A stretch of DNA of 12,677 bases from Candidatus Beckwithbacteria bacterium (GTDB lineage Bacteria; Patescibacteriota; Microgenomatia; UBA1400; CG1-02-47-37). The position numbers and the translations under genes are program-made. Under the pieces are notes generated by a model. It ran no database searches. It worked only from the letters and a program-made list of their open reading frames with translations, and was not told where the DNA came from. Shown here piece after piece: positions 6,796 to 11,798 of this stretch. Where the stretch lies: NCBI GenBank assembly GCA_030699295.1, contig JAUYJQ010000023.1:1-12677 (forward strand), written 5' to 3'. The first letter of the stretch is position 1. Every line of letters starts with the position of its first letter.

Positions 6796-6989
6796 CCCTT
6801 CTTCAAAACCGGCATACCGGTTCTCGTTGTTTCCATTACTTTGTAACCGGCTGGAACTGCATCCAATGATCCGGAACGGACATCACGGGCAAAGAAGTAA
6901 ATTCTTTGCATCTTGCCACCACGAAGATTAACATCTTTGAAGTGCAGGTAATAAGTGACACCCTTGGTGTTCTTAAAGGAATAAGCCAT
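6792..6989 (-). CDS. Conserved small protein of 65 residues, unknown function
   Basis: This 65-residue protein is basic and beta-rich. It has a MAYSFKN start, a TYYLHFKDVNLRGGK stretch, an RIYFFARDV stretch, and a C-terminal half reading AVPAGYKVMETTRTGMPVLKK. I recognise the pattern as a small uncharacterised protein found widely in bacteria, including candidate phyla, but know of no assigned function. Repeated aromatic and basic residues would suit nucleic-acid binding, which is only a guess. It has the best ribosome-binding site of the window and probably its own promoter, so strong expression is plausible. Its stop overlaps the glycosyltransferase stop by four bases. Confidence 0.8.
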   Translation of the reverse strand: MAYSFKNTKGVTYYLHFKDVNLRGGKMQRIYFFARDVRSGSLDAVPAGYKVMETTRTGMPVLKKG

Positions 6990-6997
6990 TTGTATCT

Positions 6998-7006
6998 CAC
7001 CTCCTC
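6998..7006 (-). promoter_or_regulatory. Near-perfect Shine-Dalgarno site of the 65-residue gene
   Basis: AGGAGGTGA on the minus strand, 8 bases before the ATG at 6989, is complementary to the usual 16S rRNA 3' end along its whole length. It supports both the start and efficient translation. Confidence 0.85.
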
Positions 7007-7030
7007 AGGGCAGAAAAGTTGCTCTAGATA

Positions 7031-7060
7031 AGCCTAGACCAATTTTTAGCCTGTTGTCAA
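7031..7060 (-). promoter_or_regulatory. Predicted promoter of the 65-residue gene
   Basis: A consensus TTGACA (7060-7055) overlaps the stop codon of the ferredoxin gene. TAGGCT (7036-7031) follows after 18 bases. Transcription would start near 7024, leaving a leader of roughly 35 bases with the strong Shine-Dalgarno site. The -35 is strong, the -10 weak. Confidence 0.4.
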
Positions 7061-7287
7061 GAGGAGACCGGCCAGATCTTTTCGTTCGTCTCGGTGTCGT
7101 AAATCTCAATGGCATTAGTCGGACAACTCTGGGCACCCAGGAGAATATTCTCCGGTGTGTCCCCGTCTTCTTTGACAACGTAAGCAATGTTTTTATCGTC
7201 CAGCTGGTAAACTTCCGGGGCAATCCCGACACAGGAGGCGGCGCCGATACATTTGTCTTTTAAGATTTTAATTTTGTATTTAGCCAT
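7057..7287 (-). CDS. Small ferredoxin with three cluster cysteines ([3Fe-4S] or [4Fe-4S] type)
   Basis: The protein has 76 residues and acts as a cytoplasmic electron carrier. The cluster motif is C13-x2-A16-x2-C19, with a distant C55-P. The second cysteine of the classical CxxCxxC is Ala, as in the small [3Fe-4S] ferredoxins of actinobacteria (pattern CxGAxxCVxxAPEVF), so a 3Fe cluster, or a 4Fe cluster with a non-Cys ligand, is expected. The frame stays open upstream to an ATG at 7380, but the ATG at 7287 is preferred: it begins the conserved fold, a promoter lies right before it, and the longer version would run into the reductase gene. It follows the flavin reductase gene by 19 bases, so the two probably form an electron-transfer pair. 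Confidence 0.9.
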   Translation of the reverse strand: MAKYKIKILKDKCIGAASCVGIAPEVYQLDDKNIAYVVKEDGDTPENILLGAQSCPTNAIEIYDTETNEKIWPVSS

Positions 7288-7294
7288 AGCTTCA

Positions 7295-7323
7295 ACTATA
7301 CACGACTCAAAAAAACTTCTCAA
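7295..7323 (-). promoter_or_regulatory. Predicted near-leaderless promoter of the ferredoxin gene
   Basis: TTGAGA (7323-7318) and TATAGT (7300-7295) are exactly 17 bases apart on the minus strand, each one mismatch from consensus. The -10 ends 7 bases before the ATG at 7287, predicting a start at or next to the ATG. The -35 lies inside the end of the reductase gene, so the ferredoxin could be made independently of it. Confidence 0.6.
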
Positions 7324-8014
7324 AGTGAAGTTGCTCTTTGGGGACTCCCTTTTTGGCCGCCACTTGGCAGACTTCCTCAATCATCAGGTTATTGCCGCAA
7401 AGGTAAGTGCCCCAACTTGAATCCAATGATAAAGTTTCGACCTCACCGGTAACATGGCCGGACACAATCGGCCAGCGCTCCGGGGGCTTAGATAAAATCG
7501 GCATAAAAGTAAAGTTCTCATATAAATCATGCAGTTTACGAAAATGCTCCAGCCAAAACAGCTCGTTGACCTGACGCACCCCCCACAACAAACGCATCTC
7601 CCGGGGATCTTTTTTATACTGCAACAGGTCCAGAAGCATGCTTCTGATCGGAGTGATACCCGAGCCGGTAGCCACAAATAAAAGCTTGGCCTCGCTTTCG
7701 ACCACAAACCGACCTAATGGGGCTAAAAACTCGACTTCGTCGCCGGGCCGCAGGTTTTTTAAAAAAGTCGCCCCCTTGCCCTGTGGAGTCACGTCCACAC
7801 AAAGCTGAACCGCGTGGTTCAACTGCGGTTCTGAGGCAATCGAGTAACTTCTTCTTTCTCCCCCGCCGATAGCCACAGAAATATACTGGCCGGCGGTAAA
7901 CTCAATTTGGTTCGGCTCAGTCAGCTCAATATGCAAATATTGAAACTTATCGTTGAACAAAATGTGGTCGGCGACTTTCCCCCGAAAGCTTTGCGGCTTC
8001 ACCATAAAAATCAT
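7307..8014 (-). CDS. FNR-type FAD/NAD(P)H oxidoreductase
   Basis: The protein has 235 residues: a ferredoxin-NADP reductase-like flavoprotein without its own iron-sulfur domain. Counting from the second Met (8005), the flavin-binding RSYS motif is at 52-55, GKGATFLKNLRPGD lies near 76-89, the nicotinamide-binding VATGSGITP at 111-119, and YLCGNN near the end. The protein ends in two Phe residues. It would move electrons between NAD(P)H and a carrier, most simply the ferredoxin encoded next. The ATG at 8014 overlaps the HD-gene stop as ATGA. The ATG at 8005 is an alternative: a TAGAAT box ends 7 bases before it, though without a -35. Partner and direction of flow are inferred. Confidence 0.9.
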   Translation of the reverse strand: MIFMVKPQSFRGKVADHILFNDKFQYLHIELTEPNQIEFTAGQYISVAIGGGERRSYSIASEPQLNHAVQLCVDVTPQGKGATFLKNLRPGDEVEFLAPLGRFVVESEAKLLFVATGSGITPIRSMLLDLLQYKKDPREMRLLWGVRQVNELFWLEHFRKLHDLYENFTFMPILSKPPERWPIVSGHVTGEVETLSLDSSWGTYLCGNNLMIEEVCQVAAKKGVPKEQLHFEKFF

Positions 8015-8700
8015 TCTATCATTAAACCCAATCTCTTCGCTTCGGTGGCCACAATTTCCATTGCCGGGATGCCTTCATCTTTTCTTGCCTCGGTCGCATC
8101 GTGCAGTCTTTTAGCTACAGGCAGCATGACCCGGGACACTCCCAGTCTTAGAAAATCAACTCTTAAATCAGATCCGTTTCTAAACCTGTCAACTCCGTCA
8201 AAATCTTTAAATAAGGCCAAACTTAATAATAAACTGGTATGCCTTAAGATGCTTTTTGGCAATACTTTCAGTTGATCCGGAAGAGCATGAAAGGTACAAA
8301 GGAATCTTACTTGAGATAAAGTCTTGGCATCAATTTGATCTTTTAAATTCGCCTTTGCCCATTGGGCCGCCCGCCAACCATGCCCCCAATCAGGCGCGTG
8401 ATCGATTGTCCGAGCACTGTCATGAATCGCCGCGGTTAACTCTAAAGCAGTTTGGTTTAAACCAAGATTTGGGCGCTCTTTTTGCACCAATCTCCCCCCG
8501 GCAGCCGTAATCGCTAAAACTCTCCAGGTGTGAAAGTCGTCGTGAGGCCCCGGCCGCCAATTAAAATTATTTATCAACGGTCTGTATTGTAAAAATTCCG
8601 ACACTCTCTGTCTCTGTCCGCCTAGTTTCTCGATTGCAGCCAGAGAAACATCAAGATTCTCAAAGGCAGCCGGTGAATTTATCGTCAATCTGTCGAGCAT
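8011..8700 (-). CDS. HD-domain protein, probable metal-dependent phosphohydrolase
   Basis: The protein has 229 residues. The HD-superfamily metal pattern can be traced: His57 in DDFHTWR, the His93-Asp94 doublet in AAIHDSAR, further His at 101/107 and 138, and a late Asp cluster (166-171, KDFDGVD). Such proteins hydrolyse phosphate esters of nucleotides or related compounds, using metal ions. The many histidines could bind more than one metal. The substrate is unknown. The gene starts from a consensus TATAAT shared with the divergent kinase gene and is followed without a gap by the flavin reductase. Link to redox metabolism is by position only. Confidence 0.8.
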   Translation of the reverse strand: MLDRLTINSPAAFENLDVSLAAIEKLGGQRQRVSEFLQYRPLINNFNWRPGPHDDFHTWRVLAITAAGGRLVQKERPNLGLNQTALELTAAIHDSARTIDHAPDWGHGWRAAQWAKANLKDQIDAKTLSQVRFLCTFHALPDQLKVLPKSILRHTSLLLSLALFKDFDGVDRFRNGSDLRVDFLRLGVSRVMLPVAKRLHDATEARKDEGIPAMEIVATEAKRLGLMIE

Positions 8701-8703
8701 GCG

Positions 8704-8716
8704 TGATATTATATCA
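8704..8716. promoter_or_regulatory. Shared symmetric -10 element for two divergent genes
   Basis: TGATATTATATCA consists of two 6-base arms around one central base. Read on the plus strand it gives TATTAT (8707-8712), ending 9 bases before the kinase ATG at 8722. Read on the minus strand it gives perfect TATAAT (8713-8708), ending 7 bases before the HD-gene ATG at 8700. The 21-base gap leaves no room for separate promoters or Shine-Dalgarno sites, so both mRNAs should be leaderless or nearly so. No clear -35 boxes are seen. Confidence 0.6.
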
Positions 8717-8721
8717 GGCAG

Positions 8722-9471
8722 ATGTTAAAAATTGCTTCCATCGGCGACGTTTGCGTCGACATTTACCCAAAAGAGAAACAATATTTCCTGGGCGGAACGG
8801 CCTTTAACCGAGCAGTTCAGCTGGCAAAAACCGGTATTAGAGTAAGTTTGGTTTCGGCTGTCGGCACTGATGACTGGGGTAAAAAATATTTAGCTGTCTG
8901 TAAAAGACTGAGAATCAACACTGATTATTTGTCAGTTATTCCTGGCCAAACCAGTCACGTCAATATTACCCTTAACCGACAAAAGAAACCCCAATTTTCT
9001 GCCTGGCAACTGGGAGTGCTAAAAAATTTTGTACCCAAAACCTGGCCGCAAGGCCAAGACTGCCTGATCACTACCGGTTTAACACCGATTAAACAGTTGC
9101 TAAAACTGCCGGCGGCGGCGTTTAGGGTAGCCGATTTTGACGGTGACACTCCCTATACCTTTAAAAATGTGGATATCCAAAAGTATGCCCCAAATTTTGA
9201 TTTGATCGCCTCCAGTGTCGGTTTAAAAATTAATCACCCAATGGTCTTACTGACTGCCGGCAATCAGGGTAGCCGGTTGGTCACTCCCCATAAAGAATAT
9301 TTTGTTCCGGCAGTCAAAATCAAAACCAGTAACACCACCGGCGCCGGCGATGTTTATATTGCCACTTTTGTTTTAAATTATTTGAAAACTAAAAATATTC
9401 CCCTGTCCATGAAACAAGCTACAAAAGCCGCCGCTGATGCCATTACTTCACCAAGGAATTTAGGCGTTTAA
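8722..9471 (+). CDS. Short PfkB-family sugar kinase
   Basis: The protein has 249 residues, shorter than the usual 290-320. It is an ATP-dependent kinase of the ribokinase/PfkB superfamily, somewhat like the short fructoselysine 6-kinase (FrlD) type. It starts with IASIGDVCVDIYP, has GGTAFNRAVQLAKTG (24-38) and VGTDDWG (48-53), and ends with the anion-hole motif NTTGAGD (204-210, base D210). The central NxxE element usually found before the VTxGxxGS-like strand is not visible; the stretch between FDLIASS and MVLLTAG is about a dozen residues shorter than usual. Substrate unknown. It stands alone on the plus strand, and its last 29 bases overlap the end of the DUF1858 gene. Confidence 0.87.
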   Translation: MLKIASIGDVCVDIYPKEKQYFLGGTAFNRAVQLAKTGIRVSLVSAVGTDDWGKKYLAVCKRLRINTDYLSVIPGQTSHVNITLNRQKKPQFSAWQLGVLKNFVPKTWPQGQDCLITTGLTPIKQLLKLPAAAFRVADFDGDTPYTFKNVDIQKYAPNFDLIASSVGLKINHPMVLLTAGNQGSRLVTPHKEYFVPAVKIKTSNTTGAGDVYIATFVLNYLKTKNIPLSMKQATKAAADAITSPRNLGV

Positions 9472-9670
9472 CCATCTTCTCAATGTCTTTGCTGTCATAA
9501 CCATGAATCTTAGCCCCTTCTTCTAAGGTGTCAAAACCGGCGGCAAAACAGGAAACACAGTGCAGACCGTAATCCTCTGTCAACACATTAACCAACTCAG
9601 GATAAACTGTGACCAGTTCGGCCAGGTTCATTTTCCGGTCAATCTTTATTTTTGGGTTAGTTTTTGCCAT
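9443..9670 (-). CDS. DUF1858-domain redox-disulfide protein at the end of the SUF operon
   Basis: The protein has 75 residues. It matches the DUF1858 / hybrid-cluster-protein-associated redox disulfide family: MNLAELVTVYPELVNVL, then GLHCVSC (C38 and C41), then TLEEGAKIHGYD. The CxxC pair could form a reversible disulfide or carry sulfur or metal; the family's biochemistry is not settled. The ATG at 9670 is preferred over one at 9694 because a GGGGGTGG site lies just before it and the conserved domain begins right after it. The start lies 25 bases inside the end of sufU, so it is most likely translated from the SUF mRNA. A role in cluster assembly is inference from position. Confidence 0.85.
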   Translation of the reverse strand: MAKTNPKIKIDRKMNLAELVTVYPELVNVLTEDYGLHCVSCFAAGFDTLEEGAKIHGYDSKDIEKMVKRLNSLVK

Positions 9671-10005
9671 ATGGCCACCCCCAAGGTTGCACATTTTTGC
9701 CGGGTTAAACTAATCGGAATGCCCAAACGCTTGAGCATCGCCTGGTCATCAATTTTAGCCGCTTGTTTTATAGTTTTGCCTTTAAGCATTTCTGTCAACA
9801 TACTGGCCGAAGCCATGGATATGGCACAGCCGACACCAGTAAATTTAACGTCAACGATTTTTCCGTCTTTGATTTTGACTCCCATTTCCAAACTATCACC
9901 ACAGCTGGAATTACGGTCCGCTTCTTTTATATCAAAACCGTCAAGCGGACCAAAATTACGCGGGTGTTTGTAATGGTCTAAGATTTCCTCGCGGTATAAG
10001 TCCAT
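9646..10005 (-). CDS. sufU: SufU/IscU-family Fe-S scaffold or sulfur-transfer protein
   Basis: The protein has 119 residues. It accepts sulfur from SufS. The three conserved cysteines and the Asp are present: C35-G-D37 in NSSCGDS, C60 in GVGCAISMASAS, and C105 in RQKCATL. The sequence style (SMASAS, KCATL) is SufU-like. However, the spacing from C60 to C105 (45) matches IscU (43 in E. coli) and not B. subtilis SufU (62), so the SufU-specific insertion is missing. The ATG at 10005 is preferred to an upstream one at 10044: the conserved start MDLYREEILDHYKHPRNFG begins there, and it follows the sufS TGA stop by a single base. Working as zinc-dependent sulfurtransferase or as scaffold are both possible. 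Confidence 0.92.
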   Translation of the reverse strand: MDLYREEILDHYKHPRNFGPLDGFDIKEADRNSSCGDSLEMGVKIKDGKIVDVKFTGVGCAISMASASMLTEMLKGKTIKQAAKIDDQAMLKRLGIPISLTRQKCATLGVAIWQKLTQK

Positions 10006-10006
10006 A

Positions 10007-11230
10007 TCAGCCCAATACCTGTTTAACTTTATCGAGAGCTTCAACTAACCGGTCAATGTCGCTGGTGTCATTGTAAATGTAAACGCTGGCGCGGTTGGTA
10101 GAAACCAAGCCCAAACACTGGTGCAAAGGCATAGTACAGTGGTGCCCGGAGCGGACGGCCACCCCCTCGCTATCCAAGACCTGAGCCACGTCGTGGGCAT
10201 GATACTTGTCAAAAACAAACGTCAAGACTCCGCCGCGAATCCGGCTGTCGCTTGGCCCAAGCAAACGTAAACCTTTAACCCGGCTTAATTGTTTAAGGCC
10301 GTACTCTGTCAACTCCTGTTCGTGCTGTCTCACATTGGCCATGCCTAATTTTTGTAAATACTTGACCGCGGCCGCCAAACCAATCGCCCCGGAAATATTG
10401 GGTGTGCCCGCTTCCCATTTTTCCACACCCTTGGCCCAGATCGCCGGCTGATCAGCATAAACCTCGGAAATCATCCCGCCGCCGGTTAAAAACGGGCCGG
10501 TTTCTGTTTGCCTTTCCTTCTTTATATACAATCCCCCGATACCCAGCGGAGAGAGCATTTTGTGGCCGGAAAAAGCCAGGAAGTCGACGCCCAACTTAGA
10601 CACGTCCACCGGAAAATGCGGCACGCTCTGGGCGGCATCGACCATGACGGCGGCTTTAACTTTCTTGGCCAGTTTAACTATTGCCGCCACCGGGTTAATC
10701 GTGCCCAGGGCATTACTCATGTGGTTAACAGCCACCAGCTTAGTTTTTCGATTTAATTTTTTGGCAAAATCTTTCATATCCAAACGGCCGTCAGGGGTAA
10801 TGTTGACGACTTGAAGCTTGGCATGATGGGCCAAAGCCAGCTGCTGCCAGGGTAAAAAATTACTGTGGTGCTCCATGATGGTCGTCAAAATCTCGTCACC
10901 GGCTTTAATATGGGCCATCCCCCAGGTCCAGGCCACCAAGTTGATCGCCTCGGTAGTGTTTCTGGTAAAAACCAATTCATCGCTTCGGGCACCGATAAAC
11001 TCAGCTACTGTTTGCCGGGCCGACTCATACAACTGGCTGGCCTCCTCAGATAAAGTGTGTAAACCGCGGTGGACGTTGGCATTGTGGTTTAAGTCAAACT
11101 CGCGCATTGCCGCCAGAACCGCCAGCGGCCGCTGGCTGGTAGCCGCATTATCCAAATACACCAATGGCTTTTCGTTCACCCGGCGCCTAAGGATAGGAAA
11201 ATCGGCTTTAATTTTTTTAACGTTTAACAT
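10007..11230 (-). CDS. sufS: Cysteine desulfurase SufS (group II)
   Basis: The 407-residue, full-length PLP enzyme takes sulfur from cysteine for Fe-S cluster assembly. The N-terminal YLDNAATSQRP (25-35), His121 in EHHSNFLPWQ, VDAAQS (197-202) and the PLP lysine K224 in SGHKMLSPLGIG are all present. The catalytic Cys365 sits in RSGHHCTMPLH, the short-loop group II type. The start overlaps the end of sufD by 14 bases, and the stop lies one base before sufU, so expression is coupled. Its expected partner is the SufU-like protein, as no sufE is seen. Confidence 0.96.
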   Translation of the reverse strand: MLNVKKIKADFPILRRRVNEKPLVYLDNAATSQRPLAVLAAMREFDLNHNANVHRGLHTLSEEASQLYESARQTVAEFIGARSDELVFTRNTTEAINLVAWTWGMAHIKAGDEILTTIMEHHSNFLPWQQLALAHHAKLQVVNITPDGRLDMKDFAKKLNRKTKLVAVNHMSNALGTINPVAAIVKLAKKVKAAVMVDAAQSVPHFPVDVSKLGVDFLAFSGHKMLSPLGIGGLYIKKERQTETGPFLTGGGMISEVYADQPAIWAKGVEKWEAGTPNISGAIGLAAAVKYLQKLGMANVRQHEQELTEYGLKQLSRVKGLRLLGPSDSRIRGGVLTFVFDKYHAHDVAQVLDSEGVAVRSGHHCTMPLHQCLGLVSTNRASVYIYNDTSDIDRLVEALDKVKQVLG

Positions 11231-11798
11231 AATGGCTCACCTGACGCCTTATTTTACCATCATCGATCCTGACTAAAACCTGATTGATAAAACCGGCCAC
11301 AATCAGCGCTTCGGCTTCTCTGGCCGAGACCCCCCGGCTCATCAGGTAAAATAACTCAGTTTTATCTAAAGATGAAACCGTGGCTGCGTGCGAGGCCCGA
11401 ACCTCGTCGGCTTCGATTTCCAACTCCGGTTCGGCAATCGCCCTGGCCCTGTCAGACAACAACAGGATCCGTTCGGTCAAAAAATCAGTTACCCGCTGGG
11501 CATTTTTTTTAATCTGAATCAAACCTTTAATCTGAGCTTGGGCTTGGTCATAGATCAAGCCGTAAATCATGGTCTCAGCATGAGTGTTAGGTACTTGATG
11601 AACAGTGACGACTTTGAGCTGTAAATTGTCCTGCTTGGTTGATTGCACCAAGCCTAAGACTAAAACCCGGGTACCCTGCCGAGTTAGCTCAATCACGATT
11701 TCGCTTTTGCCCGAACTGTCCAAAATTACCACACCCTGATCTTGGCTTATTTTCAGACGGTAATTGGCCTTGGTTGGTTTTAACACCTGCCATTTCAT
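11217..11798 (-). CDS. sufD: SufD-like cluster-assembly subunit, much shortened
   Basis: The protein has only 193 residues, against roughly 400-450 for typical SufD. The C-terminal SufBD core is kept. The stretch AEPELEIEADEVRASHAATVSSLD (122-145) carries the conserved His137, and ELFYLMSRGVSAREAEALIVAGF follows. The N-terminal helical domain and part of the beta-helix are missing. The usual Cys before the SHGAT motif is Ala135. No frameshift is needed to explain the length: the start overlaps the sufB stop as ATGA. It would pair with SufB in a SufB-C-D complex on which clusters form. A SufB-derived paralog under the SufD name is the other reading. Confidence 0.88.
   Translation of the reverse strand: MKWQVLKPTKANYRLKISQDQGVVILDSSGKSEIVIELTRQGTRVLVLGLVQSTKQDNLQLKVVTVHQVPNTHAETMIYGLIYDQAQAQIKGLIQIKKNAQRVTDFLTERILLLSDRARAIAEPELEIEADEVRASHAATVSSLDKTELFYLMSRGVSAREAEALIVAGFINQVLVRIDDGKIRRQVSHYVKR

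Noticed and set aside
7024..7040. Hairpin (5-base stem, TCTAG/CTAGA) as a terminator of the ferredoxin gene
   Set aside because: The stem is short and AT-rich and no proper T-run follows; the same bases are better explained as promoter and leader of the next gene.
7288..7380. N-terminal extension of the ferredoxin to the ATG at 7380
   Set aside because: The extra 31 residues do not belong to the ferredoxin fold and would overlap the reductase gene by 74 bases; a promoter lies right before the ATG at 7287.
8013..8018. TAGAAT as a leaderless promoter for the reductase, with start at 8005
   Set aside because: The spacing fits, but no -35 is visible and the box overlaps the upstream gene's stop and the ATGA start, so co-translation with the HD gene explains it as well.
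9560..9973. Open frame of 137 codons on the plus strand
   Set aside because: It lies antisense to the SufU and DUF1858 genes, resembles no protein family and has no ribosome site; it is a by-product of codon use on the other strand.
10006..10044. N-terminal extension of SufU to the ATG at 10044
   Set aside because: The conserved SufU start begins at the ATG at 10005, one base after the sufS stop.
10875..11276. Open frame of 133 codons on the plus strand
   Set aside because: It is antisense to sufS, whose motifs are intact along the whole stretch.
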